NCBI GenBank assembly: GCA_030374805.1
Contig: JARGSG010000251.1
Location: forward strand, 164,242 to 228,241
Direction of reading: 5' to 3'
DNA: 64,000 nt
DNA from: Gracilaria gracilis
Taxonomy: Eukaryota > Rhodophyta > Florideophyceae > Gracilariales > Gracilariaceae
Position numbers and translations under genes: made by a program. A model generated the notes under the pieces. It worked only from the letters and a program-made list of their open reading frames with translations. It was not told the DNA's origin and searched no databases. Positions 10,661 to 20,831 of the stretch are shown one piece after another. How positions within the stretch are numbered: the stretch's first letter is position 1; each line of letters begins with the position of its first letter.

Positions 10661-11527
10661 GCGCGGTGGTGGTTGCGGTGCTCGTGAGGCGGCGCGAGGC
10701 GCGGCGGCGTGGCACGCTGCCGCGTCACAACGGGTGCGCCACTCATACACAGCCGCATGACGCGCGTCACGCAAGACGTAAGCAGCGCGTGTGGCTGCGT
10801 GCCACATTCCAGCGCCGCGTGCTTCACGTACGACGCGCGGTCGTGCACGCCTGCACTTCGTAGCGCGCGCACGCAGCGTGTGATGGTGCTTAGCGCGCAC
10901 TCTCTCTTGGCCACGTCGTCGTCGTCGTCGTCCTCGTAGCGTTCGCACACGCACGCCTGCAGCTGCAGCGTAGACTGCGCGCTCTTCGCGCAGCGGCGCA
11001 CCGTCTCGCCGTCCGGCAGCTGCTGCGCCTGCGGCGCGCCGCGTAGCGGCCACAGTAGCTGCTGCATGTGCATGTGCATCTTGGCGGCCGCTTGCACGCT
11101 GTCGCCTTGCAAGCCGCCGTCGCCGTCGCTGTCGCCGTCGCCGTGGCTGTTGTCCACGGCAAGCAGCACATGCACGCTGCCGTCGCGCTGCGGTTCAGTG
11201 CCAATGGGTTGCGCATGCACGGCTACGGGCAATGCTACTGTATGAACGGCGCGCGTATGCAGCGCACCCGCGCGCGCACTCAGCTCCAGTCGCAGGTGGC
11301 GGCGCGCCACCACGGCCAGCCGCAGCCGTCGGTGGCCGGTGGGCAGCCGCACGCGCGCCACCAGCGTGCTTCCATTGCTGCTGGTGGAGAAGCTCACATC
11401 CGGCCCGGTCCAGTCGCCCAGCACTCCGTGCGAAGCACGATCCAAACTGCTGGAACGCGTCGGACAGCAGCGCGTCCAACCCATCCCGCCAGCAGCAACC
11501 ACACTTCCGCTCGCCGAGCGATTCCAT
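10507..11527 (-). CDS. Putative tail-anchored protein with HSP20-like region (frame-disrupted)
   Basis: The most protein-like reading in the low-complexity island. From an ATG at 11527 the frame encodes MESLGERKCGCCWRDGLDAL and then must shift once, near the AAA at 11444-11446, to continue into LDRASHGVLGDWTGPDVSFS. The next 80 or so residues (TLVARVRLP to DGSVHVLLAV) have the strand pattern of an HSP20/CS-type beta sandwich. This is followed by a cysteine-rich segment, acidic Asp runs and a C-terminal hydrophobic helix (GVWWGGVLLLLLVGATL) only a few residues from the stop, as in tail-anchored proteins. The HSP20 link is by pattern only. The frame break may be an intron or a sequence error. 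Upstream exons are possible. Confidence 0.4.
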
Positions 11528-11785
11528 CGGCAACAGCTTCACGCCGGTAGCCAGCCCCAACCCACACCCCACCCACGCCCAACCCTCACCCAACCCAGCA
11601 CCCACCCACACCCACACAGACGGCGGCCATGCGTTTGAAGCTGAAGCAGCTGCCGAAGCGGCCGCGCCGCGCGGCGGGTAGCGGCCGCGCACAGCGAGCC
11701 GCGGCCCCGGCTGGGGCAGGCGCGGCGGCGCCGGCCTAGGCGGCCCATGTCTGCCGAGCGGAGCAGTTGGGCGGCGCTGCAGCCC

Positions 11786-11898
11786 GACCCGCCGTAGCAG
11801 CCCGACGGCGAAGACCTCGAGCGCTTTGGAAAGCACTACGGTGCCGCCAAGTTGATTGCTCACGACTGCCAGCGCGCCACGTTTCGACACGTCGCGCT
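11786..11898 (+). other. Possible plus-strand exon with canonical splice sites
   Basis: A 113-nt segment lies between a 3' splice-like CGTAGCAG and a 5' splice-like GTAAGT at 11899. It encodes PDGEDLERFGKHYGAAKL and then AHDCQRATFRHVA. Joined to the next AG-preceded segment near 12001 in the matching phase it would end with LHGVDEERV and a stop. The minus strand of the same DNA also reads plausibly (RDVSKRGALAVVSNQLGG, after an AG), so strand cannot be settled without RNA data. I do not recognise the family. Confidence 0.25.
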
Positions 11899-11908
11899 GT
11901 AAGTGGGG

Positions 11909-11937
11909 CCCCCCCCCCCCCCAACCAACCCAACCAA
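11909..11937 (+). repeat. C14 run plus AACCAACCC block
   Basis: Fourteen C followed by AACCAACCCAACCAACG. It sits inside the interval bounded by GTAAGT at 11899 and a CAG near 12000, that is inside a possible intron. Confidence 0.7.
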
Positions 11938-12429
11938 CGCGCAACGCGAACCCAACCAAGGTTGCAACGCAACCCAACGCACGCAACGTGGTGACAGCAG
12001 CCACGGGGTGGACGAGGAGCGTGTTTGAATTGCCCGGGCGCGGGGCGGAGGCGGCGTCGCTGCGGCATTATGCGGGCGCGGGTGCTGCGGGCTGCTGCGC
12101 GGCGCCGAGCCTGCTGAGCGGCGGCAAAAACCGCAGGGCCTGCGTCTTTACAGCGGCGCTGCCGCCAAAGGTCGAGGCGCGAGGAGGCCTACGTGCGCGG
12201 CGCGTGCAGGAGCGCGCGTGGTGCCCGCTACGCTGCTGACCGACCCGGCCGAGCTGGTGCGCCTGCGCGTCGCCGCCGTGCCCGCAGCCCTACCGCCCGC
12301 GCTTTTACCGTCCGCGCGCCCGTGCCACTGGCTCCGCCCGCGCCGCCGCCTTTCCAAGTCAGATCGTCAGCCCGCCGTGCGTGGGGTCGGGGTCGGTCTC
12401 GGGGCTGGGTTGTTTTTTTGTTGCACGAC

Positions 12430-12487
12430 CAGCCCAACCAACCGTGTCAACCAACCCAACCAACCCAACCAACCCAACCACCCAACC
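12430..12487 (+). repeat. Tandem AACCAACCC array
   Basis: Several near-perfect copies of a CAACC/CAACCC unit immediately before the large CA-repeat region. The unit is C/A-only and recalls, but does not equal, telomere-type repeats. Confidence 0.75.
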
Positions 12488-12568
12488 ACACACACACACA
12501 CACACACACCCACACACACACACAGTGCACACACACACACACTCACACGCTCACCCTCACACACACGG

Positions 12569-12608
<40 letters not shown>

Positions 12609-13720
12609 AGTTTGCACGAGCTGGTCACACACACACACACACCCCACAGACACATGCACACACACATACAGCACACCTCACCATGCACCACACACATCCG
12701 CACACATACAACGTCACCCTCACCCACAGACGGGCGTTACACACGTCTTCCTCGCGCCTGGTCGTCACACACGCCGATAGTGCTCGCTGGCACACGTTGC
12801 ATGTTGACACACACATACGTGGTGGCGGGCGCCGGCGACTCACACATGCACACACACACACACACACACACATACGCTCACACACATCACTGCGCACACA
12901 TACGCACACACAGCCACACACACATACGCACACAGGCCTACACACGACATACACACGCATACACACGCATCACACACACACGCACACACACACGCACACA
13001 CCATACACACAGCGCACACACACATACGTCACGCATACACACACTACACACACACACACACACACACGCTCAGGGAGCTACACACGCATCACATGCATAC
13101 ACTGGGGCTCGCAGTATGGACACGCTCACACGATTTCACTCACACACGCACACCACGCACACACACACAACACCAACGCATCACACCACCACAATGCCTG
13201 TGCACACACGCATGCACACACACATGGCGTTTCATGGCTACACGCATACACATGCAGGCCTCTCACACCATACGCTGCACCCTGTGCACCACACATTACA
13301 CACACATACGCTCTCACCCGCACGTGGATACGCACACACACACACGACACTCACACACGACCCTCATTCATCCAGTGTCTTGGTCCACAAGTGGATGCGC
13401 CTCAGTCGATTCTCGATAAGGTATGTCACGGGCTCATGTACTCACTCACATAGCCCAACGCTCAGACCTCAATCAGTGTCTGGTGCACCCACTGGCAGGA
13501 TGCGCTCATGGCTGGACACGAACATGCACACACCACAGCGTGTGTTGCAGTGTGGCCACACATCACTCGGTGTGTGTGCACTGCACACACACACACACAC
13601 GACACTGCCCCTACTGCTCACCTACACGCACACACTGTACACACACACAGGAACGTGTACGCTACACACAAACTGACCTACGCACACAGATGCACATACA
13701 CACGACGGTGCTCACGCAGG
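12488..13720 (+). repeat. Long interrupted CA microsatellite, block 1
   Basis: About 1.2 kb dominated by CACA runs broken by short T- and G-containing words (CATACG, CTCACA, GCACAC). Both strands open long ORFs here (poly-His/Thr on plus, poly-Cys/Val on minus), but these only reflect the dinucleotide and have no domain character. Confidence 0.9.
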
Positions 13721-14604
13721 AATGGCACTACATGCTCACAAGGCTGTGTACGCTACCTACCGCTGACTACAACACTCATGTCGACAGATGTGCTCGGTGC
13801 TGTCACCCTGGACTTTTGCATACGTTTGCAACTACTTACGGGTGGGTTACAACTAAGACGACTGTGACAACACTACGGTGCAGAAAACAATTGTGGATCA
13901 GGCTGGATGCGTATGTGACAGCAGGCGGATACTGTGTGTGTGTGTTTTCTACAGACTCACTACAACTACAACAACAACGAACAACAACATAACAACTCTG
14001 TGTACAACGTGGTATCACTCTACACTGCATGACCTTTTACGCTTACAACAGCGGTGTACAACTGCAGCGCGGGACCGAACTGGTCGCACAATGGTTGCAG
14101 ACAATACACAACGCATACGCTCACCCCACTCACTACTATGCACTGCGATGACATAGGTGCTCACGCTCACTATGGACTGTGACTGTACCAGCTACCCAGT
14201 GTTGGCCGACTACATACATACGCTCAACAAAGTACCAACGACTACTACTGTGCGTAGGACTACAGGGCGAGGTGGACTACACGAGGACCCCGAGGGATCA
14301 ACGAGGAGGAAAAGTACAGGACTAAGAGGAGGACTGGTCAACACTGACTGCAGGAAAGATTGGCGCGTGCGTGAACAGACTGCTCCTGCTAGCAGGTCAA
14401 TCGTGCTATGTGCTAGGCATGATGCTCAACGCGCACTGAGAGTGCATGCTGCGCGTATTGCTGCCGTGCTGGCAGAGTCTGAGATACGATGCGCATAGTG
14501 CTGTGCTGCGAGCGCGCAGTGAGTAGTAGCAGTAGAAACGAAAATACGTTCACCCTAGCAACCGCAGCAACATGAAGGAGTTCACCGATGCTGGTCATGT
14601 GATG
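13721..14604. other. Less repetitive spacer between CA blocks
   Basis: About 880 nt with ACT/ACA-rich but more complex sequence. No ORF of convincing composition and no RNA gene was seen. Confidence 0.5.
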
Positions 14605-15701
14605 TTGCAGTGTTGATGCACACACACAGCGGAAAAAGTGCCAGCCCTCATCTACAGCAGCGTACAGATATGAAACACCAGATACATGTTGCTGTTCGCC
14701 ACATATGCATACTTCTGCGTAGTTGCAGCACATATGCACATGTACACACATACAGTGGCACCTTCATGACACTGTTGCACGCTGTACACACACGGTACCG
14801 CACACCTACCCACACCTACCACACACTACACACACACACATACAGAGCCACCCAGACCCACGCACAGTACCCACACCACACATACCGCACCCACTGTGAG
14901 ACACGCACACAGTGTTGCACACTGTTGCCACGGCTGCACAGCCACAGCTCACAGAGATACCACAGACACAACAGCTGGCACTTCCAGACACATATCACAC
15001 ATGCACGCGCTGGAGGACACGCGTTCACACGCCTTCACCGAATTGACAAAACGCAGCACACACATACTGCTCAAAACACCACAAAACATCAGCGCCAAAA
15101 CCGCTCACCGGACTAGCGCTCACACATGGCAACCGTTCCGGGTTTCATGCGAAAACTCGCGCGATGAGCGCTTCACACACAACATACTCACACATACGGC
15201 TCACCCAATCACTCACACATTGCACACAGCACACAAGAATACAGCTCAGCAGCCTCACGAGCGAGTCTGCTGCAGGCACAAACCAGTTCCCCGTGACATG
15301 CGGCTCGACCGGCGCACACGTGTGCACTTTGACACGAAGTATCAGCGCCTGGGCCTCACGCACACATGCACACACACATCATCTGGCTCCCGCTGCCACG
15401 CACATCACACACCCGACACGACACACACAGACGCCACCCGGCACTCACACATAGTTGGGGTTCCACGGACTGGCCGCGCTGCCTAACAGAATCTGCATGC
15501 AATTGCACACACGGACACAGCTCACCGTGCACTTTGTCACACATGGTACTGCACATTGTACACACGCTCACACACACGCACACACTGCACACAAGATCCA
15601 GAACACACGCTCACCCGTGACTCACGCTCATGCATTACAGTATGCTAGAGCTCACCTTCAGCGACACATGCACATGGTGCACACACACGCACAACACAAC
15701 A

Positions 15702-15743
<42 letters not shown>

Positions 15744-15763
15744 CACACACACACACACCCTCG
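14605..15763 (+). repeat. Long interrupted CA microsatellite, block 2
   Basis: Second CA-rich block ending in a nearly pure CA run of about 55 nt (about 15708-15762). It stops abruptly at CTCGCAAAAAAG and is followed by an AGC/GCT triplet palindrome at about 15774-15799. Confidence 0.9.
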
Positions 15764-15773
15764 CAAAAAAGCA

Positions 15774-15799
15774 GCAGCAGCAGCAGCTGCTGCTGCAGC
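15774..15799. repeat. CAG/CTG triplet palindrome
   Basis: CAG repeats run directly into CTG repeats (GCAGCAGCAG...CTGCTGCTGC), giving a self-complementary element directly at the edge of the CA tract. Non-coding as far as can be seen. Confidence 0.8.
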
Positions 15800-16144
15800 A
15801 GAACAACGCAAGTGCACGCGCACAAGACGCACTCAGCGTCGCGCGCGTCGTACGACTGTCTCGCATCGCTCTCGCGCCGCCGTGCCTTTGTTCTGCGGGA
15901 GGGGTGGGGCGTGGCGCGCGCGCGCGCCACACTGCCGCTGCTACACTCGCGCCTTGAAAGCGCGCGCCCGCTGTAACTACCGCCGTCACGAGAGCGCTTT
16001 GGGTTGTGCATCGTGCCCCCGCACGCCGCCATCCATCGCTTGCAGCGGCGCGTATGAGCAGTATGGCTCAACACACGCAGTCGCATCACACAAAGCCGCC
16101 ATTTCGACGTAGCTCGCCCAACTTACCGAACACCCGCCGTCCGC

Positions 16145-16182
16145 GTGTGTGTGTGTGTGTGTGTGTGTGAGTGTGTGTCTGT
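16145..16182 (+). repeat. GT dinucleotide tract
   Basis: A GT repeat interrupted by GAG and CTG words. It is the only place in the island where the strand bias of the dinucleotide flips from CA to GT. It lies about 0.45 kb from the 3' end of MCM5. Confidence 0.85.
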
Positions 16183-16626
16183 GAGCTAGAGGATAACCTT
16201 AGAGAGTAATGCTGCGTGTCTCTTGGCGTTTGTACGCGCGCCTTAAAAGGACGCACTCTGCGGCACACTCGAGACCGACTCCGACCGCCCGCCGCCGACG
16301 TCGTTTTTGTTTGGTCGCCGCCTCTCTTCGTGCGAACACCGTGCGCCACACGAGACACGCACGCACACTCGTCACCTCTATCGTCTTGTTCCACCGCGTC
16401 GCTCATTTCTTACTACCACAAAAACACACCACACAAACAGCACCGTCCACGTGACGCCGCGTTGCTTTATTCTGCTATTCTCCATCATCAGCGTCCAACC
16501 GTCGCGTGCCGCCACCCGTCAATTATCAATTCCACAGCCCGCCTCACCCTGCGCACACACCATACACCTCACCGCCATATCCTCTCAAGACTTTCTTTTC
16601 TCCTCCCCTCCCCCCCCCCTCGCCCC

Positions 16627-19101
16627 TCACTGCACGCGATGCACAAACCGACGCTGCCTTCTGTACTGCAAATCTCCCCTTCTCACCATCACCACCATTG
16701 CCGTGCGAACAGCTCTCTCCGAGAATCTCTCATCTACAAAGTGATCCACCAATCGTTTCTCGCTTGCCATCGAACCAATCGCCAGCCGTCTCTTCAAAGC
16801 ATTCTCCACCTGCATCACCTCCTGTCGAAACTCCGCCTTCATCGCCCCTTCCTGGAACACCACCGACCCGCCATTGGCCGAATCCAGCGTCGCCACTTTG
16901 AACAGTCGAATTGCCTCTGTAACATGTCGTTCAGTTACTACTGACTGCAGCCTCATTTTTGCCAGCGCCTCGGATATACGCACAATCGCCTCCAGCTGAC
17001 GTACGGTGATCGGCACCACCTCGCGACCATTGTCTTCTCCATCTCCCAGCTGCCTTTGTCGCATCTGTTCCCGAATCGATACGTAGTTTGTCCGCAGCAA
17101 TTCCGCACCTTCCACCGAGAGCCGCGGTGACGACCTGCTCCGTGCATATGCAATGTATCGCTTCAGCGAGTTGATGTCAAGTCGTGCCTCACCTCCGCTC
17201 CCGCTCACGCGGTACACCGCCGCTGCGGCGCCGTCGCCGCCCACCGTGCCACCTTCATGGCTTTCAACGCGCTCTCGTCGAATTGCCTCCGAGCCTGCCA
17301 ACAGCCCTGTGCGTTTGCCGCCGCTGTTCTCCGACCCGCGTTGGTGCAGCGACAAAACGTGCTCCGCAATCTTCTTGTCGCGCACGTCGTCGCGAATATC
17401 GCGCACAATAAAGATCAGGTCGAACCGCGACAGAATCGTGCTCTGGAACTCAATGTTCTCCGCGCTGCTTCTCGTGTCGTCGTAACGACCAAACGCCGGG
17501 TTGGCAGCGGCCAGTACAGCCGCTCTGGCGTTCAGCACCGCCGTGATTCCAGCCTTGGCGATGGAGATTGTTTGCTGCTCCATGGCTTCGTGGATGGCCA
17601 CTCGGTCCTGCAGTCTCATCTTGTCAAACTCATCGATGCAAACAAGGCCTCCGTCTGCAAGTACCATGGCGCCGCCCTCCAGGTGAAACTCGCCGTGCGC
17701 TTTGTCCTTGATCACACTCGCGGTCAAACCGGCGGCTGAACTTCCTTTGCCGCTCGTGTACACAGAAATCGGAGCCACTCGTTCGGCGAATTTCAGCATC
17801 TGACTCTTTGCCGTACTTGGGTCTCCGAGCAGCAACACGTTAATGTCGCCCCTCAGGCGCATGCCATCCGGCAGCGTCTTGTCCAGAGCGCCGCCGAACA
17901 GTTGGGCTGCGATGGCCTTCTTAATATCCTCATGTCCAAAGATCTCGGGCGCAATGCTTCGCGCGATGATCTCTTCGAGGTTGGGGTGACGGGCAATGCT
18001 CAGCATAGCTTCCTCCTCCTCGAATCCAAACGAAACGGCGGTGCGACTTCCAGAGTAGCCAGCACCCTCTTGTACACGCATACCAAGCACACGCACATAG
18101 GGGGTGCGCGCGTTGACAGAGATGCTCGTACCGCTCGTCATGCGCTTGCTGCCCCGCCCCACCCCAGGCGCTGCGGCGTTGGAGATGGAGTAGATACCAA
18201 TGATATCGATCCTCACGCCGGGACTGACAGCGTCCGTGAGGTAACGATCACAGCTTAGAGTGATGCTTCTCGGCATTTCTCCGGTAGGCACAGACTCCGG
18301 CAGCTCCTGGAGCTTGAGTGTCTGACTGTCCATAAACTTGCTCTCGTCCGGCAGGACGACATACGGATCAAGCGGGCACGGAGCTTCATCGTTTGCCACT
18401 GTGCGACGACAAGCTCTCGGCACTGCAAAGCCGCCCAATCCAGGGTTGACCGGCACGGTGACCTTCTCGTTGCAGTTTCGGCAACGCATGACGACTGCTG
18501 TGCTTTTGCAACGCACCTTGGAAGCAGCGATGACAATGCCCGAAATGGCCACCAACTTGGACACATCCGTGGACGAGAGAGCGCGGACATCGCGACTAGT
18601 CTCATTGCTCTGCAAGAGCACCTGCACACCGCGTTTTCCAATGTCGGTCACAGACGGGGTCTGGCCGTCGTCGTTGGCGGCACGCGGCGGGTCACTGTTA
18701 GCGTTGGACGTCTGGCCGTTAGCAGTGGCCATAAGAGCATCGACATCAGTATTTGCCAGAGTAGCAGCGGCCTCAGTGGCAGCACGTTCAACGTCGACGA
18801 TAGCGCGTTCAGGCACCTCCCTCAGAGTGGCGGCGAGCGGCGGATCAAAGTGAGTGAGGTCGGCAAGCTGCACGGAGAGCGAGAGATTGGCGGCGTTCAC
18901 GGCGGCACGAAGACGGTCACGGTAGATGTAACGGAATCGCTCATTATTGAAGCCTAGAAGGAAGGCCTTGAAGCGGCGACGGATTTCGGCGGAGTGTAGC
19001 AGCGGTTCGCCGTCGGCGTTGGTGGACGGACCGGGTTGAGCGCCGTCGCGCTCCTGATTCTGGTACGAGTAGAAGACACTGCCTTCGTCGTAGCCTTCCA
19101 T
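16627..19101 (-). CDS. MCM5: DNA replication licensing factor MCM5
   Basis: An 824-residue, intronless MCM subunit. MCM5 is one of the six subunits of the replicative MCM2-7 helicase. The start MEGYDEGSVFY aligns with the MCM5 N-terminus; the open frame continues upstream of it with basic non-conserved sequence, so 19101 is chosen. The zinc-binding region has CRNC and two later cysteines (CRRTVANDEAPC). The ATPase core shows Walker A GDPSTAKSQ, GKGSSAAGLTASV, Walker B CIDEFDKM, and the arginine-finger SRFDLIF. IPGIIIAAS-like and KLQELPESVPTGEMPR motifs are those of MCM5 and not of other MCMs. The C-terminal winged helix is present. An acidic/Gly insertion of about 50 residues lies between the ATPase and the C-terminal domain. 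Confidence 0.95.
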   Translation of the reverse strand: MEGYDEGSVFYSYQNQERDGAQPGPSTNADGEPLLHSAEIRRRFKAFLLGFNNERFRYIYRDRLRAAVNAANLSLSVQLADLTHFDPPLAATLREVPERAIVDVERAATEAAATLANTDVDALMATANGQTSNANSDPPRAANDDGQTPSVTDIGKRGVQVLLQSNETSRDVRALSSTDVSKLVAISGIVIAASKVRCKSTAVVMRCRNCNEKVTVPVNPGLGGFAVPRACRRTVANDEAPCPLDPYVVLPDESKFMDSQTLKLQELPESVPTGEMPRSITLSCDRYLTDAVSPGVRIDIIGIYSISNAAAPGVGRGSKRMTSGTSISVNARTPYVRVLGMRVQEGAGYSGSRTAVSFGFEEEEAMLSIARHPNLEEIIARSIAPEIFGHEDIKKAIAAQLFGGALDKTLPDGMRLRGDINVLLLGDPSTAKSQMLKFAERVAPISVYTSGKGSSAAGLTASVIKDKAHGEFHLEGGAMVLADGGLVCIDEFDKMRLQDRVAIHEAMEQQTISIAKAGITAVLNARAAVLAAANPAFGRYDDTRSSAENIEFQSTILSRFDLIFIVRDIRDDVRDKKIAEHVLSLHQRGSENSGGKRTGLLAGSEAIRRERVESHEGGTVGGDGAAAAVYRVSGSGGEARLDINSLKRYIAYARSRSSPRLSVEGAELLRTNYVSIREQMRQRQLGDGEDNGREVVPITVRQLEAIVRISEALAKMRLQSVVTERHVTEAIRLFKVATLDSANGGSVVFQEGAMKAEFRQEVMQVENALKRRLAIGSMASEKRLVDHFVDERFSERAVRTAMVVMVRRGDLQYRRQRRFVHRVQ

Positions 19102-19805
19102 TGTTGAGTGTGTGAGAGAGGCAACACTTGAAAGGGTTTGGTGGGAACAACTGCGGGGTGGCAGAGAGGTCGGTAGTGCTGGATCCGATGCACCACGACT
19201 ATCATAGTGATGGGTCGGGCAAAAGAGCGCAGAGCGTCTGCAGCACGAGCGCTTTTTGGCGGGAACGCGTTTGATTGCGCGCATTAAGCGCGGCTGCACG
19301 CATTAAGCGCGGCTGCACGAGCGCTTCGCGCGCATTTCGCAGCAGCTGACTGTAGATGCGAGTACTGTACCGTGTAGTTGGCGCCAAAAGTGGCGGCGAC
19401 TGAAGAACACCAATGCCACGCGGGTGACGTACGACACGTGTGTACAAGCAGAGCTCGTGCGCGCGCTTTGTCATGACGTGGAGGTCACCGGCAGCTGCTG
19501 CTGCGGGTTGGTGGTGGTCAGTGGTGGTGATCGCGCGGCGCGGCAGAAGGGGCTGCGCAATGAATTCGAGGATTTAAGTTGGTGCCGCGCCGAGCGTCGC
19601 CGCCACTCCGTGACGGAAGGCGCGCCGTTGTGTACGTTGCGGGCTGCCCGCCGTGAGGCGCTGTCGCCTTCCTGTGATGAGGCCGTTCTCAGCCGCGCAG
19701 CCTCATGTCAGCTGCCCGCCGTCGTTCACTATGTATACGTCGGCTGCGTGAAGCGCCCCGCCTCGCTGTTCATCGCGCAGACGTCCACATCTTGTGCGCG
19801 CAGCC
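19102..19805. promoter_or_regulatory. Divergent promoter region MCM5 / RING protein
   Basis: About 700 nt between the divergent starts of MCM5 and the RING gene. It includes a direct repeat (GCATTAAGCGCGGCTGCACG, twice, about 19282-19320). No other gene is supported; it should contain both promoters. Confidence 0.5.
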
Positions 19806-20831
19806 ATGCGCGGCGTGCTCAACTTGTTGCTCTCCATTGCGGCTGGCGCCGCTATTGGAGTTCTCATCCCGCAGCTGCCTTTCTTGAATGATCCGTTCGA
19901 TGAGGAGTACCAGCGTATTGAAGAAAACCTCGATGCTGAGCGTGCTCATGGAGAGCACCAGCGCGACGATCAGCAGGCTGAGCATTCGCAAAGTGAGCAT
20001 AGTCCCGCTTCCTCTCATGTGTCAGTACCTGCGTCTTATTCGGAAGAAAGTATGTCGGTGCAGAGTGAACCCACGCAACGAGGCACTGAGTCGCATCCAT
20101 TGCGTCTATCATCTAGCGAGCGACGTCAATTGTCGCCATTTTCTATTCAATCGCGTCAATTGTCTCCATTGTTTTTTCAGTCGCGTGAAGACCCTCCATC
20201 TGCTTATCCACTTCCCGTTCCGCACGAGGTTTCAATTATTCGCGATGCAGATGTCTTGGCAAAGTTAGATATTGCAGCTCCAATCTCCGCCTCCAAGGAT
20301 TCTGACGACGGCAAGTGCACGTTTTGTATTGAACCCGTTGTACCTGGTCAGAAAGCTCGCACTACCCCGTGCAACCATCTGTTTCACGCCTCCTGTTTGG
20401 AGCAATGGGTATTGTATGTCACTGCCAACTTGATGAACGTGGCCGCGTATTGGCTGAATCATGATGGATCCATTGAATTCAAGTCTCGCTTCCCATTTTG
20501 TCCGAACTGCGCTAAGTTTCTTGATGTCGTCCCCAGGCACGAATGGAGAGTGGTGTTGCTCACGGCTCTGGCAGTCGCACTGTCTGTGGACAGCACAAAT
20601 CAAGCCGTGGCTCTGTATGAAAGGGATGTCGTTGTGGTGGATAGGTCTAGTCCACCGGTAACCATTCATATTGGGGCTGAAGAGTATGGTTTCAGGCCGC
20701 GCTGGATGGATGAGAATGAAAACTACCATTACACGTTTGTCGCTCGCAATGAAGGTTGTAGGGTGTTGCTCAGGGTCCTTGCTTACCCTATTGTTTCAGC
20801 CAGTGATCCTGCCATAGACCAGGAAAGTTGA
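19806..20831 (+). CDS. Membrane-associated RING-H2 E3 ligase-like protein
   Basis: 341 residues. The first 25 (MRGVLNLLLSIAAGAAIGVL) form a hydrophobic signal anchor, followed by a long acidic and Ser/Gln-rich stretch with a twofold RRQLSPFSIQSRQLSPLFFQ-type repeat. The RING ligands are CTFC, then CNHLFHASC and finally CPNC, giving C-x2-C...C-x-H-x2-H... order typical of RING-H2 ubiquitin ligases. The gap between the third zinc pair and the last CPNC is about 40 residues, much longer than usual. A second hydrophobic stretch (VVLLTALAVALSV) follows the RING. The ATG at 19806 is chosen because the longer frame has only a GTG. Substrate unknown. Confidence 0.75.
   Translation: MRGVLNLLLSIAAGAAIGVLIPQLPFLNDPFDEEYQRIEENLDAERAHGEHQRDDQQAEHSQSEHSPASSHVSVPASYSEESMSVQSEPTQRGTESHPLRLSSSERRQLSPFSIQSRQLSPLFFQSREDPPSAYPLPVPHEVSIIRDADVLAKLDIAAPISASKDSDDGKCTFCIEPVVPGQKARTTPCNHLFHASCLEQWVLYVTANLMNVAAYWLNHDGSIEFKSRFPFCPNCAKFLDVVPRHEWRVVLLTALAVALSVDSTNQAVALYERDVVVVDRSSPPVTIHIGAEEYGFRPRWMDENENYHYTFVARNEGCRVLLRVLAYPIVSASDPAIDQES

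Noticed and set aside
9731..11053. A 440-codon minus-strand ORF overlapping the tail-anchored candidate
   Set aside because: Arg/Ala/Thr low-complexity output of GC-rich DNA. The competing frame has a membrane helix, Asp runs and a beta-rich region.
12218..13676. Long plus-strand ORFs of more than 400 codons, rich in His/Thr
   Set aside because: They are translations of CA repeats in two frames, with mirror poly-Cys/Val ORFs on the other strand. There is no domain character.
12430..15763. A telomere
   Set aside because: The AACCAACCC and CA units are irregular, interrupted and internal, with housekeeping genes on both sides.
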